Shown here one piece after another: positions 19,878 through 29,246 of a stretch of 64,000 bases of DNA. Position numbers and translations under genes: made by a program. Origin of the DNA: Mycobacterium noviomagense (lineage in GTDB: Bacteria > Actinomycetota > Actinomycetes > Mycobacteriales > Mycobacteriaceae); NCBI RefSeq assembly GCF_010731635.1, contig NZ_AP022583.1, positions 4,526,001 through 4,590,000 of the forward strand, written 5' to 3'. The notes beneath the pieces were generated by a model. It made no database searches, was not told the DNA's origin, and worked only from the letters and a program-made list of their open reading frames with translations. Positions within the stretch are counted from its first letter, which is position 1. Each line of letters opens with the position of its first letter.

Positions 19878-20281
19878 TTATGTGCGCGGGGCGACGCCGT
19901 CGGCGATGAGTGCATCCGCGACGCGCTTGGCGTGATCGGCCGGTATGGCGAAACCCAAACCGGTGGAACCGATTCGGCCCTGGCCGCTGTCGTCGGCCAC
20001 CACCGCGATCGCACAGTTGACTCCGACGAGCGCACCGTTCATGTCGACAAGGGCACCGCCGGAGCTTCCGGGGTTAATTGCGGCGTCGGTTTGAATGGCG
20101 TCGGGCACGGCGATGTGGTCGCTGCCGCCACTGCGGCTCGGCAGCGGGCGGTGCAGCGCCCGCCGGTGAATGCCGTGGTGATACCGAAGCTCGTGCCGAC
20201 CGTGAACCACGCCGTCTGTGCCGACCATGCCAACGGGCACCGGGCCGCGATCGGCGTGTCCGACTGCACGCCCGTGTCTGG
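19878..20281 (-). pseudogene. Degraded trypsin-like (HtrA/PepD-type) serine protease
   Basis: One minus-strand frame (stop 19878-19880) encodes [12 protein letters not shown] and [21 protein letters not shown], the active-site serine region of HtrA-like proteases, then [20 protein letters not shown]. Upstream, [14 protein letters not shown], the strand that should precede this, is in another frame, so there is a frameshift near 20160-20170. The His and Asp of the triad, the signal/transmembrane part and the PDZ domain are missing. It lies between trmI and the RecB-like gene. Nothing else was recognised in 19738-19877 or 20282-20515. Confidence 0.75.
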
Positions 20282-20515
20282 CCTGAGTCATCGGTTGACG
20301 ATCCTTGGTGAAGTCAATTGCTTGTGGCTGGCGTAGCGAACGCCTTGCACCCACGCATGCAACTTTCCCTGTTTGCGCGGTCAGGAAACCTTGTGGCCGA
20401 CGCCACGACGAGGTGTCGATCGCAGCAGGGGGCTCCGCACGTCTCCACAATCGTCTGGACACAGACATCGGTGTGGTAGCGGGTTTTTGTCGGAGCTTTG
20501 TGATTGCATCAGGCC

Positions 20516-21415
20516 ATGACGTCGACATGCACCGGTACACCTGCTTCCGCGCAGGTGGCACGGCCGGCGGCGTTGTCCCCGTCACGGGCGGCCGACTTCA
20601 AGCAGTGCCCTCTGCTGTATCGGTTCCGTGCGATCGACCGGTTGCCCGAGCCGCCGTCGACGGCCCAGCTACGGGGCTCAGTGGTCCATGCGGCGCTGGA
20701 ACAGCTCTACGCGTTGCCGCCGGTGCAGCGTGGCCATGACACCGCACTGACGCTGGTCGCGCCGGCCTGGGAGCAGATGGTCGCCGAGCAACCGGAGTTG
20801 GCCGCCGCGCTTGACCCGCAACAGCAGGCCGAATTGCTCGACGAGGCCCGCGCATTGTTGTCCGGGTACTACCGGCTGGAAGACCCGACCCGATTCGACC
20901 CGCAAAGCTGCGAGCAGCGCGTCGAGGTCGAGCTGGCCGACGGCACGCTGCTGCGCGGCTTCATCGACCGCATCGACGTCGCGCCGACCGGTGAGTTGCG
21001 GGTGGTCGACTACAAGACAGGCAAGGCACCGCCGGCGGCGCGCGCACTGGCGGAGTTCAAGGCTTTGTTTCAGATGAAGTTCTACGCCGTGGCGCTGCTG
21101 CGGTCGCGCGGTGTGCTTCCGACTCGGCTGCGGCTCATCTACTTGGCCGACGGTGAGCTGCTCGACTACTCCCCCGACCACGAAGAGCTGCTGCGCTTCG
21201 AGAAGACGCTGATGGCGATCTGGCGGGCCATCCAATCCGCAGGTGCCACTGGGGATTTCCGTTCCAGGCCGTCGCGGCTCTGCGATTGGTGCCCGCACCA
21301 GCAGCACTGCCCGGCTTTCGGGGGAACGCCGCCGCCGTATCCGGGTTGGCCCGCCAGCCAGCCGACGGAGCCGACCGCGGTTGCGGCCGGCGACGCCGCT
21401 GAAATGCTTTGCTAG
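20516..21415 (+). CDS. RecB-like PD-(D/E)XK nuclease domain protein (Rv2119-like)
   Basis: 299-residue protein of the PDDEXK_1 (RecB/Cas4-like) superfamily. Nuclease motifs are [12 protein letters not shown] near the N-terminus, then FIDRIDV and RVVDYKTGK carrying the metal-binding Asp and catalytic D-x-K. Cysteines QCPLLYRF at the start and [14 protein letters not shown] at the end (C-x2-C-x5-C) are placed as in 4Fe-4S AddB/Cas4-type nucleases. ATG 20516 matches the conserved region best; a TTG lies 12 nt earlier. No CRISPR is present nearby. Its 3' end overlaps the convergent DUF4126 gene by 4 nt. Confidence 0.9.
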   Translation: MTSTCTGTPASAQVARPAALSPSRAADFKQCPLLYRFRAIDRLPEPPSTAQLRGSVVHAALEQLYALPPVQRGHDTALTLVAPAWEQMVAEQPELAAALDPQQQAELLDEARALLSGYYRLEDPTRFDPQSCEQRVEVELADGTLLRGFIDRIDVAPTGELRVVDYKTGKAPPAARALAEFKALFQMKFYAVALLRSRGVLPTRLRLIYLADGELLDYSPDHEELLRFEKTLMAIWRAIQSAGATGDFRSRPSRLCDWCPHQQHCPAFGGTPPPYPGWPASQPTEPTAVAAGDAAEMLC

Positions 21416-21894
21416 AGAACCGCTGTCATCACGGCTACGGCGACCCCGCCCAGGACCGCGACCGTATCTTCCAGGAGCGCCGCTGAGCGGTCGTGGCCGC
21501 CAGTGGCGCTGACCAGCCGGACCCGTGCCTCGTAGCCGCCGACGGTGCCGACCACCGCGCCGACGGCGCCCGCGCCGAGGCCGCTCCAGGTGTAGCCCCA
21601 GGCGGTGCCGATAACGGCGCCGGCGAACGCGCCCAGGACAATTCGGGCGACGAACGAGGCGACGACGGTGCGGCTGGGTGTCATCGGGAGCTTGTCGGTG
21701 ACCAGTTCGATGACCGCAAGGACGGTGAGGATGGCGACCGTCACCGGGTGAGCCGTCCACGACGCCCACGTCCCGTCGAGGTTGATCCAGTCGAGCAGGG
21801 CCGCCCATGCCACCACCGCGGGAGCTGTCAGGGCACGTAATCCGGCGACGACACCGATCAACAATGCGAGCAGCAGCACAAGTGTGTGCGTCAC
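21412..21894 (-). CDS. DUF4126 family membrane protein
   Basis: 160-residue integral membrane protein similar to Rv2120c. It has hydrophobic segments at about residues 2-20, 48-65, 78-105 (glycine-rich) and near the C-terminus. Conserved blocks include GLRALTAPAVVAWAA and IELVTDKLPMTPSRT. GTG 21894 was chosen over a longer frame because AGGAGG lies 7 nt upstream and the protein then begins with the first transmembrane helix. Function unknown. Confidence 0.88.
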   Translation of the reverse strand: MTHTLVLLLALLIGVVAGLRALTAPAVVAWAALLDWINLDGTWASWTAHPVTVAILTVLAVIELVTDKLPMTPSRTVVASFVARIVLGAFAGAVIGTAWGYTWSGLGAGAVGAVVGTVGGYEARVRLVSATGGHDRSAALLEDTVAVLGGVAVAVMTAVL

Positions 21895-21961
21895 GGCGAT
21901 CCTCCTGGCACGGGGACAGTCCGGCACGCTAACACAGCGGCGGCGCGGATACCGCGAGTGC

Positions 21962-22822
21962 TCAGAATCGACAGAAACGGATGTCGGAAGCCAGGATCGC
22001 CTTGGCTCCGATAGCGGCAAGCTCGTCCATGATCGCGTTGACGTCGCGGCGCGGTACCAGTGCGCGGACCGCTACCCAGTCAGGCTCGGCGAGCGGCGCG
22101 ATGGTCGGTGACTCCAACCCCGGTGTGATCGAGGTGGCTTGGTCAAGCGCCGAACGCGGACAGTCGTAGTCCAACATCAGATACTGCTGGCCGAACACCA
22201 CCCCCTGTATGCGGGCCACCATCTGGTCGCGGGCGGCAGGGTGGACGGGGTCATGCCGGTCGGGGTCGGCTCGTTCGACGAGCACCGCCTCGGAATCACA
22301 CAGCGGTTCACCGAAGGCCACCAAATCATGCAGCCCCAGCGTGCGACCGGAGCCCACCACGTCGGCGATGGCGTCGGCGACTCCCAGCTGCACCGAAATC
22401 TCCACAGCGCCATCGAGCCGGATTACCGTCGCCTCAATTCCCTTGGTGGCCAGATCTTTTCGTACCAGATTCGGGTAGGCGGTGGCGATTCGCGCGCCGG
22501 CTAAATCGGCGGTGGTCCACTCGCGGCCGGCCGGGGCCGCATATCGGAAGCTGGAGGACCCGAAACCCAGCGCCAAGCGTTCCCGCACCGGCGCATCGGA
22601 CTCACGCACCAGGTCCCGTCCGGTGATCCCGAAGTCAAGGTCACCGGATCCGACGTAGACCGCAATGTCTTTGGGCCGCAGGAAAAAGAACTCGACGTTG
22701 TTGATGGGATCCAGGACGGTCAGATCCTTCGGGTCGGTCCGGCGACGGTAGCCGGCTTCCGACAAGATCTCGGTGGCCGGCTCGCTGAGCGCACCCTTGT
22801 TGGGCACGGCGACCCGCAGCAT
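21962..22822 (-). CDS. hisG: ATP phosphoribosyltransferase HisG (long form)
   Basis: First step of histidine biosynthesis, condensing ATP with PRPP. The 286 residues have the two catalytic lobes ([20 protein letters not shown] start; [23 protein letters not shown]-binding region) and a C-terminal histidine-binding domain ([19 protein letters not shown]), so it is the feedback-regulated long form. ATG 22822 gives the universal [10 protein letters not shown] start. A GTG at 22858 overlapping the hisE stop (GTGA) would add 12 residues and would couple translation. Confidence 0.96.
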   Translation of the reverse strand: MLRVAVPNKGALSEPATEILSEAGYRRRTDPKDLTVLDPINNVEFFFLRPKDIAVYVGSGDLDFGITGRDLVRESDAPVRERLALGFGSSSFRYAAPAGREWTTADLAGARIATAYPNLVRKDLATKGIEATVIRLDGAVEISVQLGVADAIADVVGSGRTLGLHDLVAFGEPLCDSEAVLVERADPDRHDPVHPAARDQMVARIQGVVFGQQYLMLDYDCPRSALDQATSITPGLESPTIAPLAEPDWVAVRALVPRRDVNAIMDELAAIGAKAILASDIRFCRF

Positions 22823-22854
22823 CGACGATGCACCGCCGCGGTCAGTCGATGCCA

Positions 22855-23136
22855 TCACAGCTTCCGGTACACGTCGTCGAGGGTCAGCCCGCGCGAGATC
22901 ATCAACACCTGTGTCCAGTAGAGCAACTGGCTGATTTCCTGGGCCAGCGCGTCGTCGGGCTCATATTCGGCGGCCAGCCACACTTCGCCGGCTTCCTCGA
23001 GGATCTTCTTGCCCAGCTGATGGACTCCGCCGTCCAGCGCGGCAACGGTGGCGCTGCCAGCCGGTCGGTTGCGGGCACGCTCGCCGAGTTCGGCGAACAG
23101 ATCCTCGAAAGTCTTCACGGGCAGCGATTGTTTCAC
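22855..23136 (-). CDS. hisE: Phosphoribosyl-ATP pyrophosphatase HisE
   Basis: Second step of histidine biosynthesis, hydrolysing PR-ATP to PR-AMP. It has 93 residues, equal to M. tuberculosis HisE. The all-alpha NTP-pyrophosphohydrolase motif [18 protein letters not shown] (about 42-59) and [15 protein letters not shown] carry the metal-binding acids. GTG start. It is separate from HisI, as in other actinobacteria, and directly upstream of hisG. Confidence 0.96.
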   Translation of the reverse strand: MKQSLPVKTFEDLFAELGERARNRPAGSATVAALDGGVHQLGKKILEEAGEVWLAAEYEPDDALAQEISQLLYWTQVLMISRGLTLDDVYRKL

Positions 23137-23211
23137 GTGCCGGCCAGCAAAGTCACGGCAGTTTCCGGTGTCGCTCGCTTGAGCCGTGAGCCGCCACGAA
23201 CACGGAACGGT

Positions 23212-24612
23212 TCACTCATGCAACAACCCGGCGTGCATGTCTTCCAGCGATACGCCCTTGGTCTCCCGGACATATCGCCACACGAACACAAACGACAACG
23301 TGGCACACAGCGCGTAGAAGCCGTACGCCACACCGAGCGCCTCACGCAGCGACGGAAAGGTGAACGCAACCGCAAAGTTGGTCAACCACTGGCAGGCCGA
23401 CGCCAATCCCAGCGCCGCAGCACGGATGCGGTTCGGAAATATCTCGCCCAGCAGCACCCAAAGCCCCGGCCCCCACGACACTGCGAACGCCACCACGAAG
23501 ACGTTGGCGGCGATCAGCGCGACCACACCGGAGGCTCCGGTGAGGTGCGGCTTGCCGCCGACGATCGGGACGTGAGCGAAGACGACCGACAACGTGGCCA
23601 ACATCGCTGCCATGCCGGCCGACCCGGTCAACAGCAGCGGCTTGCGGCCGACCTTGTCGATCAGCGCCATGGCGATCAACGTGATCGCCACGTTGACGAC
23701 GGAGGTGGCCACCGCGATGCCGAACGACGCGCTCTCCTCGAAACCGACCGCCTGCCACAGCACGCTGCCGTAGTAGAAGATCACGGTGATGCCGACCAGT
23801 TGCTGAAAGACCGCCACTCCGAGCCCCACCCACACGATGCCGTACAGGCCGCCGGACGGCTTGCGCAAATCACGCCACGACGGCGGATGGTCTCGCCTGA
23901 GCGTCTCCTGGACGCGATGGACCGTGACGTCGACGTCACGGTCGTCGAGCACCAGGGAAAGCACCCGGCGCGCTTCTGGGAGTTGTTGTGCGGCAACCAG
24001 ATAGCGCGGTGATTCCGGAATCCTGAAAGCCAGCGCACCGTAGAGGATCGCCGGGATGGTCTCGGCGAGGAAGGTCCAGCGCCAAGCGGCCAGCCCCAGC
24101 CACAGTTGTTCGCGGGAACCGCCCGCGATGTGAAACGGCACCCAGTCCACTGCCAGGGCCAAGAAAATGCCGCACACGATGGCGAGCTGCTGCAGCGAGC
24201 CGAGGCGACCGCGGATACGCGGTGGCGAAATCTCGGCTATGTAGGCCGGCGCCACCACAGATGCGATTCCGATACCGACGCCGCCGACCGCGTGGCAGAC
24301 GATGAAGATCCAGATGCTGCCGGCCAGCCCGGTACCCGCTCCGCACACCAGAAACAGCGCGGCCGCGAGCTTCATCATTGACCGCCGGCCCATCCGGTCG
24401 GCGATTCGGCCCGCGGTAATCGCTCCTGCCGCGGCACCCAGCAGCCCGGCGCCGGCCGCCAAACCCAGCAGCGCGTTGCCGACACGGAATTGGTCTTGCA
24501 GTGCAGCCACCGCGCCGTTTGTCACCGAGACGTCGTAGCCGAAGAACAGCCCGCCGAGCGCAGCGATCGACGCGAACCGTACGGCGGTCCGGACCGACGC
24601 TGAGTAAGCCAT
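23212..24612 (-). CDS. Sugar porter family MFS transporter
   Basis: 466-residue transporter with 12 predicted helices. Sugar-porter signatures are GGLFFGYDVSVTNGAV in helix 1, GRIADRMGRRSMMK between helices 2 and 3, RIPESPRYLVAAQQ before the central loop, and RETKGVSLEDM at the C-terminus in place of PETKG. It probably imports a sugar or polyol by proton symport; the substrate cannot be read from sequence. It resembles SugI-type proteins. Its ATG is 5 bp after the metH stop, with hisE-hisG 75 bp downstream on the same strand. In M. tuberculosis this position holds PPE37. Confidence 0.9.
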   Translation of the reverse strand: MAYSASVRTAVRFASIAALGGLFFGYDVSVTNGAVAALQDQFRVGNALLGLAAGAGLLGAAAGAITAGRIADRMGRRSMMKLAAALFLVCGAGTGLAGSIWIFIVCHAVGGVGIGIASVVAPAYIAEISPPRIRGRLGSLQQLAIVCGIFLALAVDWVPFHIAGGSREQLWLGLAAWRWTFLAETIPAILYGALAFRIPESPRYLVAAQQLPEARRVLSLVLDDRDVDVTVHRVQETLRRDHPPSWRDLRKPSGGLYGIVWVGLGVAVFQQLVGITVIFYYGSVLWQAVGFEESASFGIAVATSVVNVAITLIAMALIDKVGRKPLLLTGSAGMAAMLATLSVVFAHVPIVGGKPHLTGASGVVALIAANVFVVAFAVSWGPGLWVLLGEIFPNRIRAAALGLASACQWLTNFAVAFTFPSLREALGVAYGFYALCATLSFVFVWRYVRETKGVSLEDMHAGLLHE

Positions 24613-24617
24613 AGGCG

Positions 24618-27600
24618 TCAGACGTTGAAGTACTTGGCCTCGGGGTGATGCAGGATGAACGCATCGGTGGACTGCTCGGGATGCAGCTGCATCTCCTCCG
24701 ACAGGCTCACCCCGATGCGGTCTGGCTGCAGCAGCGCCATGGTCTTGACCCGGTCCTCCAGGTCAGGGCAGGCGCCATAGCCGAACGAGAACCGGGCGCC
24801 ACGGTAGCCCAGCTTGAAGTAGTCCTCCACAGATTCCGGGTCCTCGCTGGACATCGCCCGATCGCCGGAGAAGCGCAGCTCCTCGCGGATCCGTCGGTGC
24901 CAGTACTCGGCCAGCGCCTCGGTGAGCTGCACGCCGATGCCGTGCACCTCGAGGTAGTCGCGGTAGGAGTTGGAGGCGAACAGCTTATTGGCGAAGTCGG
25001 CGATCGGATCGCCCATCGTCACCAGCTGGAAGGGCAGGACGTCAACCTGGCCACGTTCGGTGGCCAGTGACCGTGGCCTGACGAAGTCCGCGATACAGAG
25101 GAACCGGTCGCGTTGCTGGCGCGGGAAGGTGAACCGGAACCGCTCCGGCGCATCCGGTGTCGGTTCAGTGAGGATGATGACGTCGTCGCGCTCGGAGACC
25201 GCCGGGAAGTAGCCGTACACCACCGCGGCGTGCGCCAGCACCCCGTCAGTCGACAGCCGGTCCAGCCAGTAGCGCAACCGCGGCCGCCCTTCGGTCTCCA
25301 CCAGCTCTTCATAGGACGGGCCTTTGCCGCCGCGTGCACCGCGCAGGCCCCACTGGCCCAGGAACAAAGCACGCTCGTCGAGCAACGCGCTGTAGTCGGC
25401 AACAGCCAGGCCCTTGACGATCCGCGACCCCCAGAACGGCGGCGTCGGCACCTCGACGTCGGCTGCGACGTCGGAGCGCTCGGGTACCTCGATCGGCGTC
25501 TCAGCTGCTTTGCGTTGTGCCGCAATGCGTTTCGAGCGCTCGTGGCGGGCCTTGCGTTCGGCTTCCTTTTCGCGGGCCGCGATTGCCTCCGGGCTGTCGG
25601 TGTCGGGCGCCTCCCCCCGCTTGGCGCTCATGATGGTGTCCATCAACTTCAGGCCCTCGAACGCATCGCGGGCGTAATGCACTTCGCCCTCATAGACCTC
25701 GGCGAGGTCGTTTTCCACGTAGCTGCGGGTCAACGCCGCGCCGCCGAGCAGCACCGGGAACTTCTCGGCGACCCCCCGGGTGTTCATCTCCTCGAGGTTT
25801 TCCTTCATCACCACAGTGGATTTCACCAGCAACCCCGACATGCCGACAACATCGGCGCTCTTGTCTTCCGCGACTTCGAGGATGTTGCCGATCGGCTGCT
25901 TGATGCCGAGGTTGACGACTTCGTAGCCGTTGTTGCTCAAGATGATGTCGACGAGGTTCTTGCCGATGTCGTGCACGTCGCCCTTGACGGTCGCCAGCAC
26001 GATCCGGCCCTTGCCTTGGTCGTCCTCGGACTTCTCCATGTGCGGTTCAAGATAGGCCACCGCGGCTTTCATCACCTCGGCCGACTGCAGCACGAACGGC
26101 AGCTGCATCTGACCCGAACCGAACAGCTCCCCAACGGTTTTCATGCCGGCCAGCAGGTCCTCGTTGATGATGGCCAGCGGCGCCTTCTGGGTCATCGCCT
26201 CGTCGAGATCGGCTTCCAGGCCGTTGCGCTCGCCGTCGACGATCCGCTGCGCCAATCGCTCGAACAACGGCAGCTTGGCCAACTCGGCGGCGCGGGATTC
26301 TTTCGACGACGCCGCCGACACGCCCTCGAACATGCCCATCAGCTCTTGCAGTGGGTCATAGCCGTCGCGGCGGCGGTCGTAGACCAGATCCAGCGCCACC
26401 GTGCGCTGGTCTTCCGGAATCCGGTTGATCGGCAGGATCTTCGACGCGTGCACGATCGCCGAATCCAGCCCCGCTTCCTGGCATTCGTGCAGGAACACCG
26501 AGTTGAGCACTTGGCGCGCAGCGGGATTGAGCCCGAACGAGATGTTGGACAACCCGAGCGTGGTTTGCACGTTCGGGTGGCGTTTCTTCAGTTCGCGGAT
26601 CGCCTCGATGGTCTCGATGCCGTCGCGGCGCGACTCCTCCTGTCCGGTGGCGATGGTGAAGGTCAGGCAGTCGATGAGGATGGAGGACTCATCGACACCC
26701 CAGTTGCGGGTGATGTCGTCGATCAGCCGTCCGGCGATCGCCACCTTCTTGTCGGCGGTGCGGGCCTGGCCCTCTTCGTCGATGGTCAGCGCGACCACCG
26801 CTGCGCCGTGCTCGGCGACCAGTTCCATGGTCTTGTGGAACCGGGAGTCAGGGCCGTCGCCGTCTTCGTAATTGACCGAGTTGATAGCACAGCGCCCGCC
26901 TAGGTGCTCCAAACCCGCTCGCAGCACGGCGGTTTCGGTGGAGTCCAGCATGATCGGCAGCGTCGACGCGGTGGCCAGCCGGCTGGCCAGCGCGGTCATG
27001 TCGGCCGCCCCATCGCGGCCCACGTAGTCGACGCACAGGTCCAGCAGATGTGCCCCGTCGCGGGTCTGCTCCTTGGCGATGTCCAGACACTTCTGGTAAT
27101 CCTCGGCGATCATCGCCTCACGGAAAGCCTTGGAGCCGTTGGCGTTTGTGCGTTCCCCGATGACCAGCACCGACGCCTCTTGCTTGAACGGGACCGAGGT
27201 GTACAGCGAGGACACCGCCGGCTCGTAGGTGATCTGCCGCTGAGCGGGGGTGACGGTGCGCACGGCCTCGGCGACCTGGCGGATGTGGTCTGGGGTTGTG
27301 CCGCAGCAGCCGCCGACCAGCGCGACTCCGAACTCGGCGATGAATCCGGCCAGGGCCTCGGCCAGCTCGTCGGGCTGCAGCGGGTATTCGGCGCCGTTGG
27401 CGCCCAGCACAGGCAGGCCCGCGTTGGGCATCACCGACACCGGGATGCGGGCGTGCCGCGACAGGTAGCGCAGGTGCTCGCTCATCTCGGCAGGCCCGGT
27501 GGCGCAGTTCAGGCCGACCATGTCGACACCGAGCGGCTCGATCGCGGTCAGCGCCGCCCCGATCTCGCTGCCCAGCAACATGGTGCCGGTGGTCTCTACG

Positions 27601-28208
27601 GTGACGTGGGTGATCACCGGGATGTGCCGCCCGGCCTGCGTCATCGCCCGCCGTGCCCCCAGCACCGCCGCCTTGAGCTGCAGCAGGTCCTGGCAGGTCT
27701 CCACCAGGACGGCGTCCGCGCCGCCCTCGAGCATGCCCAGCGCCGCCTCGGTGTAGGCGTCGCGGATCAGCGCGTATTCGGTGTGGCCGAGGGTGGGCAG
27801 CTTGGTGCCCGGTCCCATCGAGCCCAGCACGTAGCGTTTGCGCTGCTGCGTGGAAAGCTCGTCGGCCACCCGCCGCGCGATCGCGGTGCCGCGGTGTGCG
27901 AGGTCGCGGATCTTGTCGGCGATGTCGTAGTCGCCGAGGTTGGACAGGTTGCAGCCGAAGGTGTTGGTCTCCACCGCCTCGGCGCCGGCCTCGAAGTAGT
28001 TGCGGTGGATGGTCTCGATCACGTCGGGGCGAGTCTCGTTGAGGATCTCGTTGCAGCCCTCCAGGCCGCGGAAGTCGTCGAGCGTCAGCTCCGCGGCCTG
28101 CAGCTGGGTGCCCATGGCGCCGTCGCCCACCATGACGCGCTGCGCCAAGGTGTCGAGTAAGTCGGTGTCGTAGGCGTGATCGTTGGAGAAAGTCACCCGG
28201 ACAAGCAT
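24618..28208 (-). CDS. metH: Cobalamin-dependent methionine synthase MetH
   Basis: Transfers a methyl group from methyl-tetrahydrofolate via cobalamin to homocysteine. The 1196 residues have four modules: the homocysteine domain with zinc cysteines (GLNCATGP, GGCCGTTPDH), the pterin-binding domain (VIGERTNANGSKAFREAM), the B12 domain with cap and DVHDIGKN base-on motif, and the C-terminal SAM activation domain (YFKLGYRGARFSFGYGACPD). ATG 28208 is preferred; TTG 28223 and GTG 28196 are alternatives. Only 68 bp separate it from the divergent PAC2 gene, so there is no room for a B12 riboswitch. It probably heads an operon with the sugar porter and hisEG. Confidence 0.97.
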   Translation of the reverse strand: MLVRVTFSNDHAYDTDLLDTLAQRVMVGDGAMGTQLQAAELTLDDFRGLEGCNEILNETRPDVIETIHRNYFEAGAEAVETNTFGCNLSNLGDYDIADKIRDLAHRGTAIARRVADELSTQQRKRYVLGSMGPGTKLPTLGHTEYALIRDAYTEAALGMLEGGADAVLVETCQDLLQLKAAVLGARRAMTQAGRHIPVITHVTVETTGTMLLGSEIGAALTAIEPLGVDMVGLNCATGPAEMSEHLRYLSRHARIPVSVMPNAGLPVLGANGAEYPLQPDELAEALAGFIAEFGVALVGGCCGTTPDHIRQVAEAVRTVTPAQRQITYEPAVSSLYTSVPFKQEASVLVIGERTNANGSKAFREAMIAEDYQKCLDIAKEQTRDGAHLLDLCVDYVGRDGAADMTALASRLATASTLPIMLDSTETAVLRAGLEHLGGRCAINSVNYEDGDGPDSRFHKTMELVAEHGAAVVALTIDEEGQARTADKKVAIAGRLIDDITRNWGVDESSILIDCLTFTIATGQEESRRDGIETIEAIRELKKRHPNVQTTLGLSNISFGLNPAARQVLNSVFLHECQEAGLDSAIVHASKILPINRIPEDQRTVALDLVYDRRRDGYDPLQELMGMFEGVSAASSKESRAAELAKLPLFERLAQRIVDGERNGLEADLDEAMTQKAPLAIINEDLLAGMKTVGELFGSGQMQLPFVLQSAEVMKAAVAYLEPHMEKSEDDQGKGRIVLATVKGDVHDIGKNLVDIILSNNGYEVVNLGIKQPIGNILEVAEDKSADVVGMSGLLVKSTVVMKENLEEMNTRGVAEKFPVLLGGAALTRSYVENDLAEVYEGEVHYARDAFEGLKLMDTIMSAKRGEAPDTDSPEAIAAREKEAERKARHERSKRIAAQRKAAETPIEVPERSDVAADVEVPTPPFWGSRIVKGLAVADYSALLDERALFLGQWGLRGARGGKGPSYEELVETEGRPRLRYWLDRLSTDGVLAHAAVVYGYFPAVSERDDVIILTEPTPDAPERFRFTFPRQQRDRFLCIADFVRPRSLATERGQVDVLPFQLVTMGDPIADFANKLFASNSYRDYLEVHGIGVQLTEALAEYWHRRIREELRFSGDRAMSSEDPESVEDYFKLGYRGARFSFGYGACPDLEDRVKTMALLQPDRIGVSLSEEMQLHPEQSTDAFILHHPEAKYFNV

Positions 28209-28228
28209 AGCTGGCCTATTCAAATGGT

Positions 28229-28250
28229 CTGTTCGTCACAGCGCGAACAG
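28229..28250. promoter_or_regulatory. Inverted repeat in the metH/PAC2 divergent promoter region
   Basis: Perfect 7-bp inverted repeat CTGTTCG (28229-28235) and CGAACAG (28244-28250) with an 8-nt spacer, lying between the divergent starts and overlapping the expected -35 region of the PAC2 gene. It is a candidate operator; no regulator was recognised. Confidence 0.4.
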
Positions 28251-28264
28251 CCTGTGCGACGCCG

Positions 28265-28270
28265 TACGCT
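28265..28270 (+). promoter_or_regulatory. Putative -10 box of the PAC2 gene (leaderless)
   Basis: TACGCT is followed by 6 nt (GATCCT) and then the GTG start at 28277. There is no Shine-Dalgarno. This is the expected layout for a leaderless mRNA. Confidence 0.5.
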
Positions 28271-28276
28271 GATCCT

Positions 28277-29155
28277 GTGACCCCGCCCGATTCCAGGGCC
28301 GCGCTGCCCGAATTGCACAACACCGTCGTGGTGGCGGCTTTCGAGGGCTGGAACGACGCCGGCGACGCCGCCAGCGACGCTGTGGAGCACCTAGACGCCA
28401 TCTGGGAGGCCGAGCCGATCGTCGAGATCGACGACGAGGCCTACTACGACTACCAGGTGAACCGGCCGGTGATCCGCCAGGTCGACGGGGTGACGCGAGA
28501 GCTGGTGTGGCCGGCAATGCGGATTACGCACTGCCACCCGCCGGGCAGCGACCGCGACATCGTGCTGATGCACGGGGTGGAGCCCAATATGCGCTGGCGC
28601 ACGTTTTGCGCTGAGCTGCTGGCCATCGCCGACAAGCTCAATGTGGAGACCGTCGTGATCCTCGGGGCGCTGCTGGCCGACACACCGCACACTCGGCCGG
28701 TGCCGGTGTCCGGGGCGGCCTACTCGCCGGAGTCGGCGCGCCGCTTCGGCTTGGAGGAAACCCGCTATGAAGGCCCAACCGGCATCGCGGGCGTGTTCCA
28801 GGACGCTTGCGTAGCGGCCGGTATTCCCGCGGTCACCTTCTGGGCTGCAGTGCCGCACTACGTGTCTCAGCCCCCCAACCCTAAGGCCACGGTCGCGCTG
28901 CTGCGCCGCGTCGAGGACGTGCTCGACATCGAGGTGCCGCTGGCGGATTTACCGGCCCAAGCCGAGGAGTGGGAGCAGGCGGTCAGCGAGATGACCGCCG
29001 AGGACGAGGAGATCGCCGAGTACGTGACCTCGCTCGAGCAGCGCGGCGACGCCGAAGTCGACATGCATGAGGCGCTGGGCAAGATCGACGGCGACGCGCT
29101 GGCCGCCGAATTCGAGCGTTATCTACGGCGCCGCCGCCCCGGTTTCGGGCGGTAG
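28277..29155 (+). CDS. PAC2 family protein (Rv2125-like)
   Basis: 292-residue protein of the PAC2 (proteasome assembly chaperone 2) fold. Conserved segments are VVVAAFEGWNDAGDAASDA (about 17-35), DRDIVLMHGVEPNMRWRTF, VVILGALLADTPHTRPVPV and FWAAVPHYVSQPPNPKAT. An acidic helical tail (about 230-280) ends in an Arg-rich stretch. Actinobacterial PAC2 proteins have no demonstrated role in proteasome assembly, so the family name should not be read as function. Divergent from metH. Confidence 0.92.
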   Translation: MTPPDSRAALPELHNTVVVAAFEGWNDAGDAASDAVEHLDAIWEAEPIVEIDDEAYYDYQVNRPVIRQVDGVTRELVWPAMRITHCHPPGSDRDIVLMHGVEPNMRWRTFCAELLAIADKLNVETVVILGALLADTPHTRPVPVSGAAYSPESARRFGLEETRYEGPTGIAGVFQDACVAAGIPAVTFWAAVPHYVSQPPNPKATVALLRRVEDVLDIEVPLADLPAQAEEWEQAVSEMTAEDEEIAEYVTSLEQRGDAEVDMHEALGKIDGDALAAEFERYLRRRRPGFGR

Positions 29156-29170
29156 TTCGGGCATTATCTC

Positions 29171-29241
29171 GGGCGCCGAGCGTGCACAGAATGCCGTGCT
29201 GACCCGGCGTGTCGTGGACAAACACGCACGCTCGCGCCCGT
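29171..29241. repeat. Dispersed palindromic element, copy A3 (probable bidirectional terminator)
   Basis: GGGCGCCGAGCGTGC (29171-29185) pairs with GCACGCTCGCGCCC (29226-29239); the interior contains GCGTGTCG and GGACAAACACGC as in copies A1 and A2. It lies between the convergent stops at 29155 and 29247. Confidence 0.7.
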
Positions 29242-29246
29242 GGATG

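Noticed and set aside
19878..20585. 235-codon frame as an intact gene
   Set aside because: Only its last 95 or so codons resemble a protease; the rest is out of frame with the expected protease strands, so it is listed as a pseudogene.
20516..21415. Cas4-like protein indicating a CRISPR system
   Set aside because: The RecB/Cas4-like fold and cysteines are real, but there are no other cas genes and no direct-repeat array anywhere in the window; Rv2119 orthologues stand alone in mycobacteria.
28209..28276. Cobalamin riboswitch upstream of metH
   Set aside because: Only 68 bp separate metH from the divergent PAC2 gene and no B12-box-like sequence is present.
28277..29155. PAC2 protein as a proteasome assembly factor
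   Set aside because: The fold name comes from a eukaryotic chaperone; the gene is not in the proteasome operon and no such role is established in actinobacteria.
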